Notes: generated by a model from the sequence alone, not told the origin. Positions 36,996 to 48,573 are shown, numbered from the stretch's first letter. The stretch is DNA of 64,000 bases from Gonocerus acuteangulatus (GCA_946811695.1 OX328125.1:105116376-105180375); one strand, 5' to 3'. Program-made: numbers and translations.

Positions 36996-39900
36996 TTTTT
37001 TGTTATGTAATCCTTCCTAAACTAATCAAAAATTATATCCAAGAGTGTTTATGGGAAGAAAAAGTTTTTAAATGGGCAAAAAATACTCTTAGATGCTGAT
37101 TTACAGATAATTTTTTGAGCGAGCTTCGATTGGTCCCTTTTTAATAAAAGTAAAGTTTTTTTGTGGTCCTTCTTCAATACATTTCAAAATTAAAACCCAT
37201 TTTTTTTAATCTTTATTACAAGAAAGTATGAAAAAATTAAATAGGAAAAAAATGAACATTTCAGAACATTAAACTTTAAAGTCGTTTTCTCAAAACTATG
37301 TTTTTCAAATCGGGATACTCTGGCGTCATCAATTATTGCCCGATCAACTTCAAATTTTACCTGCAGCGTCCTAATGAAATTTGCTAGTAAAGTACATAGG
37401 ATGTTTTTGATTCATTGAATTAAAATGATTTTATGACCGATTTTCGACGGATTTTTTAATAGCAAATTCACTAGATTTAACCTTCTTCTTCCGAAAAACT
37501 AAAAGTTTTTCGTTCTAGATTAATAATTGCTGCCTGCAGACTATCGCCCGTGAAGAAAAGAGGGTTTCTGTTCGTCAGGCACAGCACCGCCATTTTTTTT
37601 TTTCAAAGAACTGAAACTTTTTTTTTTTTGGATACTTTAACATCCCATATGAAACGCTAGATATAAAGAATTGAAAAATATTCATTTATTTGTTATTTAT
37701 AAAGTCAAGAAAATGATTTTGATTTTGATCGCCCAAGGTAGTATTACCCCTTAAATAAGATCCCTTAGCTTAGAAAAAATATTTTTTTTGGATGTAATAG
37801 CATTTTAGTTGTATACTATTCCAAGTTCTAGATTGTTAGTATTTCATACCACCTAAATGCTACCTTCCCCCCCCTAGGAAATTATTTCCTATACACACCC
37901 GTGTCAGGAATGCCTCTCCCATTCCACCATTCAAGTTTTTCTGGGTCCTTTTCCCTCCAATTTAGCTTTTTTTATCACTCTTGAAAGTCAATCCTCTTCC
38001 ATTCATAAGGCAAGGCCAAAACAGTGGATTACTTGATAAGGAATTTTGTCAGCACACCAACATATAGACCATTAGCACCAAATATTTTCAATATTTGTGG
38101 GGGGTAGACTTAAATTCATTTAACTTAAACTTTCTTTTTATTTGGCAATATATTTTTTTGGCTAAGAAACATATACTTGTGAATGACCTGATTCGAACGA
38201 CATAATTTAAATTATACCTGTATAGTTGTCATTTGGATGAGTTCATAGATGAGTTGACTCACTTTAAATGTGATTTTAGCCTCATATTTTCTCTGAAGAC
38301 CTTAACCAAGCAGCTATAATATTTGATGGGGATTACGAGAGAGAGAAAAAGGACTAACTTCTAAGGAAAGAAGAGACAATAATGGTTGAACTATTAGGAA
38401 TGAGAATGGTTATTCCATGAGAAGTGGTTTTTCCAATGATTTGTGTGGGTTAAAAAGGAATGTTGCTTAATGTACATAGAGATCGCTGGTAGCTAATCAC
38501 CGGGTTGTCCTGGCCATCTCTGGTGCCAGAAATGAGCTGAATTACCCGGGAAAAGGCAGGCTAATCATACATTGAGGTTATGGTTAGTGCTGGTGACCCT
38601 TCCACCATCAAATTATAAAAATATAAGTAGATCAAATACCCAACCACTGTCTTGTGTTGAGGACGTGTTTAGTGCACCAGACCCAGCTACTATCAGAACT
38701 TGGTTAGTAGCATTTCTTGTGGTTCGTAAGGAGAATTTGAACAAATAACACTAGCCTACATCTTATACAGATTTAAGCGGAAAGACATATGTAAGGACAG
38801 AAGTTCTTGTAAAATAAAATTAAAAATATGTACATATGTATTTAACTATTTATGTTTTTAAATATGTAAAAAACATTGAAAATATTTAGTAAACAAATAT
38901 CGAAAACATTTTAAAATATTGAAAAGAAAGGCATAGATAATAAGTAGAAACTCTCTTATTATAAATGGAAAGAACAAAAGTTGAAAATATTTTGAACAAA
39001 ATCACTAAAACTCTATAACATATTGAAAAATAATGCTTAAATAAAAATTAAGAACTCTTTCTAAAAGGGGGAAAAAGAAGTTAACAATTTTTACAAATAA
39101 ACATTATTTTGGAAAATTGTTTGCAACAACATACATTTTTAAATTGTCAAACATGAAATGACGCAAGTCTGATCTCGGTATATTTTTGAAGTGACGAAAT
39201 GATCTTTCAACATCTTTTGACGTCACTGGTATGTATTTGAAGGCTGCAATCTCCATGGGATTCAACTCAACTGTTAAACATCTACTTGCTGTTTTGCCAT
39301 TGTGGATGTCATCAATAATCTCGATATCTTTCCATCCAAGATTTTGTCCTAGACAGTCTCTTAACTTTCTTTTTCATTTATTCCCATTATCTCCTTCTAA
39401 AACCTGAATTTTATCTGTTACTGAAAAAATATCAAAATATGTATTTAAGGCAATAACATCCGTTCCCTAATGATTAGAACTATACAGGTGCTGGAAATAT
39501 CCAAATCATTCTCACATTTCTCATAAACTTTTCTGGATCGTGTCATATGATCAACAACATTAGTGGGTTTACTTCTCTACAATGAAACAACTGTAAAGTC
39601 TCAACTTATTACAGCATTTTTCCAATTGATAACTTTGTATTTCCCGACACCTGCACTTACATCTAGTTGAATCTTCATTTCAATAAATATTCACATAGTC
39701 CATTTTAATAATATTATCTTATTTTTTTATTTTTTTTTTTATTTTTTTTTTTTTTGCAGGTTCAAACCTTGTTCTGAAAGCTATACGTGCAATGGTCGCA
39801 GATGGTGCAGATGAGGTAATAATATTTTCCTTTATACTGTAGATATTTAAGGTTTAGTCTAGTTGAGATGTAATTCTTGTAGTATTGTTAAAGTCTAGAT

Positions 39901-42900
39901 TTCAAAGCTATGATTTACATGCTTTCTTATTATGCTAATCTCATTATGGTTTTTGATGCTGTTCAGTGTTAATTTGTAGTTGGGCAAACTGTTGATCTAA
40001 GGCAACCTTTGACATGCTGTAGGCCACACTTTTGTGTGCAAATACATTTGAGGGCTGTGTAGATGGTACAAAATAAAATAACGTTGGATTTTAAAGTAGT
40101 GTTCATAATTTTGAGCGATAGATATCAGACATGAAATAATACGACAAGTTTTTTTTATGATGCACTATATTAAAATAACAAAATTAAATGAAAAAATAGG
40201 TGCAACATTATAATTAAATCATGAAATTTGGAATTATTACAAATTACGAAATTTAAATAGCGACACAAAATCAATGAGACACTTGTGCTTGAATTTTGGA
40301 AACTAATCCATCGATGTTTGGATTACTTCCACTGATACAAAGACGTAAAGAATTTTCCAAATTATCGTCAGTCTGCCTCGTACGATGTTTCATCATTGAA
40401 AAGAACTGTTCGCATTTGGAAGTAGTACCAAATGCACAAATCAATCTTCTGAATTTTCTAAGCTACAGAAAATGGTCTTCTCCGAGGTATTTTTTGTAGA
40501 AATTTTAAATTGGGTTTTTCAAAATGTCTCACAAGCCGGATTCGGCCCGCGGGCTGATTAATGCCCACATATTATCTAAAGGATTCATTTAGTTAATTAA
40601 TTTCCATGTTTAAATTTCTAGCACAACATAGATTCCCAGGACCTAGGTTCTTAAGGAGTCAATTGTCAATAATGTATTCTTCGAAAGAGGCACAAGTTTA
40701 CTTATAATTTTGTGAAAAACTATTAACTAAGCATTATAATTACCACTAAAATAACTAATAATTTTCTCAAAATTTATTAGACCTAGAAAAAAGTATTCAA
40801 TATTATTATCGCGTGGTTTGAGGCTAAATCTTGAAGATTTGCCAGCTTTCGATGGGAATAGATAAGATTTTGAGCAAATTTGGAATATTTTTATATTTTA
40901 CTAGCTGTTACCTAGCTTGCCATGCTGCAACTACTTTATATTAAGTAGTTGTTACCAGGGTGTCAACGATTTAAATCAATTGATTTAAATCACGATTAAA
41001 ATCATTTGATTTTTTTAAAAAAATCATTGATTTAAATCAATTGATTTCATAAAAAAAACATTGATTTAAACCAATTGGTTTTATTAAAAAAATTATTATT
41101 ATATATATTTTTTTAACTTTAGTTTATTTTTTTAACTTAAATCTAACTAGTTCTGCCTTTTTCCAGCCATTTCAACATTTCGTCTTTATTTTTGTCGCTA
41201 GGGCCTACCCTCACTAGACCGTTCTTATCTATTCAAAGTCTTTTAAGAGTTCCTTTCTTGGTGATTAATTCTGCAAATAAATCTCCTATTAAGTTTAAGA
41301 TATAAGAGATTGGCAGGTAGTGGGCGAAGTGAATGCTTTAAATTGGTGGAAGTCTTTGTCAGCGTTGAAATATTGTATTCCCTCAAAAGAACTGTTAATA
41401 ATAGAGCAGCTTATGACAGGAAAGGCAATTTCTGCAGGGTTCAAAAGAATGTTTTCAACCCTTGGTTTTGTTCACAGTCAAATGAGAAACTACCTAATTA
41501 GATGTGAAAAGGCTGACAAACTGGCATTTTTCTTCAAAGCTTTAAATAAATAATATTACTGTTATTATACGTGATTAATTGGGAATGGATGTTCATCAAC
41601 TATATATTTGTCAAATACCACTCACTCACTCACTGACCTATCATCCCCCAGCCCAAACCACTCGACAGAAAAATTTGAAATTTTGCATGGACACTCCCTA
41701 TAGAATGTAGACGCTCGCTAAGAAAGGATTTTTTGATATTCAAATTTTTATGTATTTTTAGAGAGGTTTAAAGTTTTAGTTGGTTAGAGCAGGCAAGCCT
41801 AGGCAGCATGCGTTGCTAGACGATAAAGAACAGCTTTTACCGTACATTATCTGCTTCATAGTATTATTTTTAATTGAGGTTAATTTCAACTATAATGGCA
41901 GACCTTGAATTACTAGAAATAAACTGTCCCTCATAGAGTTTACGCTATGAGGGACAAAATCACCTTTTTAATGTTTACTTTCCTACTACCGTAGTTTCAT
42001 TGTTTTAAAAATAAGATTAAATTAAGGTTAAAATTTATTGTATTAATATATATACTCCGCTCATTTCTGCCTGTCTTTTACTTACTAGTTGTACATATAT
42101 ATTTTCTTTACTTATAAGTTGTATATATTTTTTAGCTTAAGAAGGCTGCCATTGTGCAGTCGAAATGTCTAAGTACAGATTTCTTTTTGAAAGTCTGACG
42201 TTTTTCTCCTAGCCGAATCCCAACTATACTTGTCTTCGTATATATTTAAATATTTCTAATAAAATATCTAATAAAAAATTGAAAATATTTAGTAAACAAA
42301 TATCTTTAACACTATAAAATATTGAAAAGAAAAGCATAAATAATAAGTGGGAACTCTGTTATTATTAATGGAAAGAACTAAAGTATAGAACAAAATGACT
42401 AAAACTGTTAAACATATTGAAAAATAAAGCATAAATAAAAATTAGGAATTCATTATAAAAGGGGGAAAAGTTGAAAATTTATACAGATGAACATTATTTT
42501 GGAAGATTGTTGCTACAACTTGAATTTTGAAATTTTCAAACGTGAAATGTTACCGGTCTGATCTGAGTATACTTTTGAAGCGACAGAATTATCTTTCATC
42601 TACTAAAGTCACTGGTGTGTATTTGAAGGCTACAATCAACTGCTCTGAAGAGTGGGATTCAACTCAACTGTTAATCGTTTTGCCACTATGGATATCCACA
42701 ATAATATATTTTTCCACTGTGGGGTTTTTTCTAGACTGTCTTTTCACTTTATTTTTAATTCATTCCCAGTATCTCCTTCTAAATCCTGGATTTTCTCTAT
42801 TACTCTCGTATGATTCTAATGCTGTCCACTAACAACATGCCTTTTGTATCCAGTATTGACTTAGTACATATACAGCCACCTTCCTGGAATTAGAAAAGAC

Positions 42901-44847
42901 ACAGTCACCTAGACTCAACGGGTAACGTTTTATTTTCTTTCTCGGTTTTACTTTATTTCTTCAATTACAAAATAAAAAGAATATTAAAATATGTGGCAAA
43001 TTATGTATTTATGGAAGAATATGTAAAAATATGGAGTTTTGACAAAATATGTAAAATAAAAAACTGTTTAAAAACTTTAAAATCACTTAAAACGCGCATA
43101 ATTACATCAATACTTACAATTTCCGAATCAGAAAAAAATATGTAAATATAATACCATCCGTTCCCTTGTGATTAATATTTCTGTAAAGATTTATTTCTAA
43201 AATGTTTGTTTTAAAATTTGAAAATTAAGTCATTATATACAGGGGTCGAAATTGTCGCATATTTTGAGACCAGAGCTTCTGTACATATAAATTTAATGTC
43301 TTTAATCACCGAAAATTAATGATTTTCGTCTATTTAAGTCCTTAAATTTTCAGAAATTCCGGTCTCAAATATAGGACAACTTCAACCCCTGTATATATGA
43401 TCCGTCAATTCTACTATGCTCCCAAAATTATCCACTTAAGAAAAAACACTTGAGAATAGTTATTTCATTATTTCCATTGTAAATAAACAAATATTTTAGT
43501 CACAGGTTTATATAATGAACAACTAGGTAATAACCAGCTCTCTGTATAGACTAGTTACATTTAAAAAGGTTTTAGTAACAAAATTCAATTTAAATCAAAA
43601 AAATCCGATTTAAATAAAAAAAAACTGATTTAAATCAAATAAATCCGATTTTTTTGATTTTTTTTAAAAAATCATGATTTTTTTACACCCTGGTTGTTAC
43701 TCAGAGTGCCATGCTACATCTACTTTATATTATATATTAAAAAAAATAATGATTATATGATATTTGTCCAAATTCTGTGAATATAAGGCTCTAAGTTAAG
43801 AGAACCACACCCATCTTCAAACTGTTAAAAGTTTTGTTAGAACAAAAGAAAAATCACTTCTAGGAGCAATCTTCTTAAACTCCACTCAGTGTTGGAACTT
43901 CTTCTTTAACAGAAATTAAGAAAATTGATCTTAACCATATGCAGTTTTTATACATATACATATAGATAATATATATGGAATACAAAACCTGTTTCATGAA
44001 ACCGTTAACTAATAAATTTGCTCATAGTTAGTGGAAAAAAAAGCAAAAATAAATTAGAAACCATATAAGTAATATTAAAACCTAATAACGCAAATAAAGT
44101 TAAAAAATAGAAAAAAAAATCTTCCTACAGGGCGACTAAATTGGAACCGTTCAGTTATCGGCAACCAGACATTAGAAAGCAGGAGTGGAGGGGATAGGAT
44201 ATTTAGCTTTGGACTTCACTAGTCAAACAACTAACAATAAACCACAGATGATAGAAGGATGTTCCGTTAAGGTCCGTCTTGGTGAATATCTCTATAAGCT
44301 ACGATTTCTGACAATTCCTCCTTCTGTTTCGACCTCCGAACTGTGAGTCCTAGACGATTTTGACCTAGCCTATGACACTCCCCAGATCAAGACTTACCTG
44401 TGTGCCAAGTTTGGTCAAACGGTGTGGATTTGTATAAGAAACAGAGAGACAAACAGTTGAATTTTATATATATAGATAGTGGGCTTTTCAATCAATCATA
44501 CTAATAACTCATGAATAAAAATTTTTTTTTTTTGTTTGTTACTTTAGAAAAAAGTAAATTTAATGATGAAAAATGATTAATTAAATTTCTAATTCAAAAT
44601 TTGTTTTGTTAATATTCATGATTTTTAATAACAAATATTATATAAACTTACAATAAATGTTTTGTATTCAGTTTTATTGATTGTTTGTTGTTTTTTTTAC
44701 ATTTTTCAGGTGGTGTTGGAAACAGAAATTACTAACAAGCCAGCTCTAAGGTTATACGAGAACTTGGGTTTTGTTCGGGATAAAAGACTTTTCCGTTATT
44801 ACTTAAATGGTGTTGATGCACTCAGGTTAAAGCTGTGGTTAAGATGA
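33245..44847 (+). CDS. NAA30: NAA30, NatC catalytic N-terminal acetyltransferase
   Basis: Four exons: 33245-33964, 36551-36674, 39760-39815, 44710-44847, all GT-AG, joining in frame to 345 residues. Residues 1 to about 200 are low-complexity, Ser/Thr/Asn/Lys-rich and probably disordered, as in animal NAA30. The GNAT domain follows: [64 protein letters not shown], then the acetyl-CoA loop as RKRKIGSN, where the first Gly of the RxxGxG/A consensus is Lys. The C-terminus VVLETEITN...[17 protein letters not shown] is typical of NAA30. It acetylates nascent chains starting Met-hydrophobic on the ribosome, with NAA35 and NAA38. The start is the first ATG of the open frame, 461 bp from ALG13. Introns 2 and 3 are loaded with hAT, TTAA-target and Helitron-like DNA. 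Confidence 0.96.
34919..35095 (+). mobile_element. SINE2 copy with 9-bp target duplication
   Basis: GGGTCTCCCTGTGGTCTAGT (A-box region), GGTTCGATTCCCACC (B-box), body AATTTTCTCATCTCACGGCT, tail GATGTCGATGCATCATG and A-run. TAGGAGTAG occurs just before (34910-34918) and just after (35096-35104). The A-box region resembles tRNA-Glu/Asp. This is the most complete SINE2 in the window. In NAA30 intron 1. Confidence 0.9.
35440..35531 (-). mobile_element. Very short 5'-truncated retroelement tail
   Basis: On the minus strand the 92-bp insert ends with a polyadenylation-like AATAAAGGCTTTATTTATTT. The 11-mer TTATTTCATTA directly flanks both sides (35429-35439 and 35532-35542), showing target-primed insertion. 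Only a LINE 3' end is left. In NAA30 intron 1. Confidence 0.7.
36836..37905 (-). repeat. Dispersed repeat X, copy split by a TTAA element
   Basis: Reverse-complement of the repeat at 13960-14215: GGTTGCAGCCCCCC on the left side, AGTATTTCATACCACC and GGAAATTATTTCCTATACAC on the right. The two halves are separated by the 811-bp element at 36940-37750. In NAA30 intron 2. Confidence 0.65.
36940..37750. mobile_element. Non-autonomous TTAA-target (piggyBac-like) element
   Basis: TTAA|GGGGTAATACTACC at the left and GGTAGTATTACCCC|TTAA at the right: a perfect 14-bp terminal inverted repeat with TTAA outside each end. The uninterrupted related repeat at 13960 has a single TTAA at this place. The interior is non-coding, with poly-A/T tracts. 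TTAA targeting is the hallmark of piggyBac transposases; the GGGG terminus is not the classical CCC start, so the superfamily is inferred. Confidence 0.8.
37906..38849. other. Part of NAA30 intron 2, no feature recognised
   Basis: Holds a small minus-strand SINE2 tail fragment (about 38050-38080). The GC-richer stretch 38490-38700 does not match anything I recognise; it may be an old retroelement. Confidence 0.35.
38850..39470 (-). pseudogene. hAT transposase C-terminal fragment, copy 1
   Basis: Minus-strand translation of about 39110-39300 gives [20 protein letters not shown] then [11 protein letters not shown] and FDNLKMYVV, the C-terminal dimerisation region of a hAT-family transposase (…PVTS.DVERSFS..K…..R…..NL). 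The surrounding 600 bp are shared with 42245-42870 in the same orientation. Truncated and dead. In NAA30 intron 2. Confidence 0.65.
40270..40490 (-). pseudogene. hAT (Buster/Charlie-like) transposase C-terminal fragment
   Basis: The minus strand gives [36 protein letters not shown] and [15 protein letters not shown] with a stop: the C-terminus typical of the hAT transposases related to vertebrate ZBED5/GTF2IRD2-like proteins. A stop lies just upstream of this block. The neighbouring CGGATTCGGCCCGCGGGCTG at about 40536 resembles subterminal sequence of Charlie-type elements. In NAA30 intron 3. Confidence 0.65.
41320..41553 (+). pseudogene. hAT transposase C-terminal fragment inside the hAT element
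   Basis: Open frame containing [20 protein letters not shown] followed by [20 protein letters not shown] and a stop; compare the hAT dimerisation pattern S.G.ER.FS..G.VHSK.RN.L..EKA.KL. Orientation matches the element, so this may be the host element's own transposase remnant. The DDE catalytic core and BED finger are absent. Confidence 0.6.
42245..42870 (-). pseudogene. hAT transposase C-terminal fragment, copy 2
   Basis: A diverged duplicate of 38850-39470: shared TTGAAAATATTTAGTAAACA, AGAACTAAAG/AGAACAAAAG, GGGATTCAACTCAACTGTTA. The reading frame is more decayed than copy 1. It lies inside the hAT element at 40956, so it arrived independently of copy 1 or by local duplication. Confidence 0.55.
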
Positions 44848-45657
44848 AACTCTTATTAAGTTAAATGTCAGCAGTTGTGTTGGTGAATACTTACCAGAAT
44901 AAGAAAATGTTTCTTATTAAAAACATCAGTCATGGCAGACAAGCTGCTTAAACCAAAACAGATTAAAGTGTTGACATGCAAAATGTGTTAATGCTTTCTA
45001 GAAAATTGTACTGATGTTTCCATATCTGCCATTATAAGAACAAAATGTATTGATTGACGTTGCCTCTGTTATGCCATGTACTATTTCCAAATGCTTCTTT
45101 GGATATTAAGGGATGTATAGTGATAATTTATTGTGTTGTATAGATGGATTTGTCTGTAATGGGTAAATTGTATGGCTCCGTTGTTTCTGTGATACTAACT
45201 TGGCTACCGTAAAATTAAAAATCTTAATAAATTGTGTGTTTCATTTAGATATATTTTCTCACAAATTTTATTCAGTTTGTTAGATTTTTATTTATTTATT
45301 AGTTTTATAATTTATTTTTTATATGCAGTTATGATTGAACACTTCACAATATGAGCAAACCATATTTTTAAAGCTAATTTTATTTATCAAAGGAAACAAA
45401 TTATTATACTTAAAATTGTAACAAGTGTATATATGAAAATGAATTTATCTTCGATGAAGATATGAAAAGCATGAAATTGCTTCCTTTAAAAAGTATTGTA
45501 GAAGACAGGATTTTTTAAATTAAGAAATTCATGATCGCTATTTAAAATACACAAATTCTATAAAACTGTGTTGCTATATTTGTTTATATTATTTTAAATT
45601 CACCCTTATTTGTACCATCTTTATCGGAATTATGTAATTCATTTAGAAAAGTAATTA
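44848..45657 (+). other. NAA30 3' UTR and flank
   Basis: Follows the NAA30 stop. A canonical AATAAA at 45226-45231 gives a likely 3' UTR of about 400 bp. No other feature recognised. Confidence 0.55.
45226..45231 (+). terminator. NAA30: Likely NAA30 polyadenylation signal
   Basis: AATAAA, followed within 20 bases by TTGTGTGTTT, a GU-rich downstream element. Confidence 0.55.
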
Positions 45658-46455
45658 CAGTAGACTCTCCCTAATCCGGCATCGTCGGGACCGGGATACA
45701 GTCAGATTAGAGAATTCTGTTAGAAGCGGCCACTTATGTATTTGAAAGCCCTTAATATTTGAGGATATAATAATATTTACCGTTTTTAATATTGCATATT
45801 AATGTAAAATTTAGGTACCGAATTATAAAAGAAATTCAAAACATATATATCTTTGCTGGTGTATTATTTACAAGTGCATATGTATTTAAAAGTTTCAAGG
45901 AATATTTATTTAAATTTTAACGTCCATTTATTATTAACTACGAATTTTAGGACGGGTTTTCTATAGGTTACCACCCTTTTCTAGCCAGGATAGGAGTGAT
46001 GCCTTTTCTTTTTTCGAAAGAAAAGCCACCATCCCTAGTGGGAATCGAACCCACGACCTTTGGCACGGAGTGTTAAGAGCTCACGGCTACCGGGTCTCCT
46101 TCAAGGAATAAAAATATATAGAGAGTTAAACTAAATAGACAATATTTAATGACTAACTAAATCACATATGTATGAATACATTATTATAATATCAAAAACT
46201 AGTTACTTGGAAAATCAGGAGTCCAGCCATAAGTGCCTTTGTAGAAACATTTATTTTCTTAGCAGAAACACAAGTTCCTGTCTCTAAAACAAAACATACC
46301 TGCCTTCTTTGACTTTCATTTAATGAAATACCATGAAACAAATGTTTGACTTGGAACCCTCGAGCTGGTCTAGCTCCGGCGAGTTCCGAGATCCATCACT
46401 CATTCCTCTAGGAGAGTGACAGATGAGAGGACGCTGGATAAGGGAGAGTCTACTG
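45658..46455. mobile_element. Pogo-like MITE, copy 3, carrying a SINE1
   Basis: TA|CAGTAGACTCTCCCTAATCC at the left and GGATAAGGGAGAGTCTACTG|TA at the right: long, nearly complementary ends with intact TA flanks. Interior blocks are shared with the copies at 10337 and 18528. 798 bp including the nested SINE1. Confidence 0.85.
45905..46099 (-). mobile_element. SINE1 copy with 11-bp target duplication
   Basis: Minus-strand copy: AAATTTTAACGTCCATTTAT at its 3' end, GGGAATCGAACCCACG (B-box complement), CTACCGGGTCTCC at its 5' end. TTCAAGGAATA flanks both sides (45894-45904 and 46100-46110). Inserted into the pogo-like MITE. Confidence 0.9.
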
Positions 46456-47351
46456 TAATTACATTTTGTTATTATTAATAGTGTTATTATACGGTGCATC
46501 AACTGTTTGGCTATTAGCGCCGGGCTATCACAGGTTGCCACCCTTTTATAATGCCTTTTTTTAGTGTTAATATTATTATTATTTTTTAAATAAGAATAAT
46601 TTGCATTTTAGGAAAATTTTTCTCTTAGCCACTGACTAAATCAAAATCTAGTAAACATCAGTAATCAAAATCTCAAAATCTAGTAAACATGCCGTAATCG
46701 CTGTAATCGGCTCAATGCAGATAACGGAACAAACAAAAAACACATGGGCGTTATATGTGTGGGCATCGGTCTCATGATTCTCCCGAAATCATACATTTCT
46801 TCATAGAAACTTGTACCAGTCATCTTGACTGGTACTGGTATAAATACCAATAACAAAAAATATGTTTGTTACTAATATTTATAAAGTAACATTAAGTTCA
46901 TAAAATGTATTCTCTACTTATACAAAAGTCATAACATCATTTGGGAAAGTAAATGTTATATGGAATAGGAATTTTGAATTGAAATTGACTGGTCTGGTAA
47001 ATCTAGTGTTCAAACTATTCCTTATTAACCCTCTTCGGGCTGCACGGACTTGTCACTCCCTAAGACAGCCCATCCTTCACCTCGCCTCTCTCCTCTGACA
47101 GGGCTGCATTAGCTCAGAAACGCTCTGATTCTGGCTCTACATTCCACACGATTACACTATCTAACCGATTTATTTAGTTTCTCTATATCATCTTTAATTT
47201 ACAAATTGCCCAGTTACCTTTATTTTTTAATTAGGAATTGTAATTATTACATTACAAATAATGAAAAGTTTAATTCCAAGTAAATTAAACTTGAATTATT
47301 AATTACATAAAATATGTTTTTTTTTTTTTAGAGTTTTGTGTTCATTTATTA

Positions 47352-47422
<71 letters not shown>

Positions 47423-48303
47423 TATTCTTTAACTAGAGCAAAAACCTTTACACAAATGATTAACATCATCTTTGTGCTATTGAAAGAGAATTTATTTCCC
47501 CCAAAACTGCGATGCTCCCACTGCAAATTTAATTGTTTTTGGTTTCCGAAAAAGCCCACTGTCTTCGTCGGAATCCTAGCATGCTCTTCAACAACACTTC
47601 CTGGAGCTGAGGAAGGACCATGCTGTGATATTCCCAGAATTCTTACCCATGCATGTGCCAATATATTGGTACTTTATTGTCTAGGCCAAGGCTGCTCACC
47701 ACCAATGAATTCGTACTTTGTCGTCTGGGCCATAGCCGCTCACCTCCAATATAACGTTTTTGTGTGATTTGGGACTTAGATGAAGGTTTATTTTATGCTT
47801 TAGAAGCCGCTCCATAGTGGCTTTAGCAGCAAAATAAGATACTGCTGGCCTAGATCTTTATGCATGTTAAAAAAAAGGGGATGAAACAAGAACAGCTAAA
47901 TCAATAAAAAAAAATAGGGGTTAAACCATGGAATTAAAAATTAAGGAAATGACAAATTTACATAACTCAATCAGCATCGAAGAACGGCTTATGGTTACCT
48001 AACATTTTAAGCTGCCGGGAAGATTAACTCAAATCTCCTGTACAACACTCCAACTTTTAAGTATTCCAGCAATCTGTAAAGACATTTATCAAGATCTGAA
48101 AAAATATAACTTTCATAATTCATAAGCAACAAGTTTGTTGTTGCCACAGACCACCTGTATTGCACCACTCCTTTGCCCTTCATTCATGACCCCACTCCTC
48201 ACCTTGTTCGAATTAAAATAGATTGAATCAGGGCCTCATTAGGGAGGGAGAAGCAAGTTGGACAGATAAAGTCAACTGTGTCTCTGATAAACTGCTGAAT
48301 CGC
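46456..48303. repeat. Repeat-rich gene-free stretch
   Basis: Holds a SINE2 tail fragment (about 46492-46530), a (TA)n tract (about 47358-47426) and a 45-bp tandem duplication (about 47669-47760; both copies contain TACTTT.TYGTCT.GGCC and GC.GCTCACC). No gene recognised. Confidence 0.5.
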
Positions 48304-48573
48304 CTATAGTAACCCAGCATCTTTGCCGAACATTCTGATCTTATGTGGTGCATGTAGTATTGTTGTTTCATCTTCTATCCCATACATCCTGCATGGGGAG
48401 GTTGTAGCCAGGTACAAATGTTTATTCGTTCTTACATGGCCTGTATAAAGAGCAACAGTCTCTCTCTTAGCCTTTCTATGGAGGGATAGTATTGTCGTTT
48501 GCTGCTTACCTGTCTTGCTTAAGAAATACTTTGAATGTGTTTGCAAAATCCCTTTAATCTCCCCCCCCCCCAC
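48304..48573 (-). pseudogene. LINE C-terminal fragment
   Basis: Minus-strand frame of 89 codons with ALYTGHVRTNKHLYLATTSP then CRMYGIEDET, a decayed version of the TGHC..L.KHL.R....S..C..C..EEET region of R1/I-type LINEs (compare 1-160). Both Cys-rich positions are partly lost (TGHV, CRMYG). Dead. Confidence 0.5.

Larger units (their letters stand above)
40956..43692 (+). mobile_element. hAT element, 2.7 kb, with perfect 8-bp TSD
   Basis: Terminal CAGGGTGTCAACGATTTAAA at the left and TTTTTTTACACCCTG at the right (12 of the outermost bases clearly inverted), both followed inward by many copies of GATTTAAATC-like sequence. GTTGTTAC occurs immediately outside each end (40948-40955 and 43693-43700), the 8-bp duplication expected of hAT. 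Inside is a transposase C-terminal fragment on the plus strand (41320-41553), plus nested debris including a minus-strand hAT fragment and half of a foldback element. Not autonomous. Confidence 0.88.
40901..44476 (-). mobile_element. Helitron-like element, interrupted by hAT
   Basis: On the minus strand it begins A|TCTATATATATAAAATT (44476) and ends GGTAACAGCTAG|T (40901): 5' TC, 3' CTAG and an A/T insertion site, the Helitron rules. TTGC-AGCATG-GCAA near the 3' end could form the subterminal hairpin. The 3'-end block (TTGCCATGCTGCAACTACTT) is tandemly duplicated on the far side of the hAT insertion. Without hAT the element is about 830 bp and non-coding. Similar 'CTAGCTGTTRCC...TATATATATAGA' ends are widespread in insects. 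In NAA30 intron 3. Confidence 0.45.
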
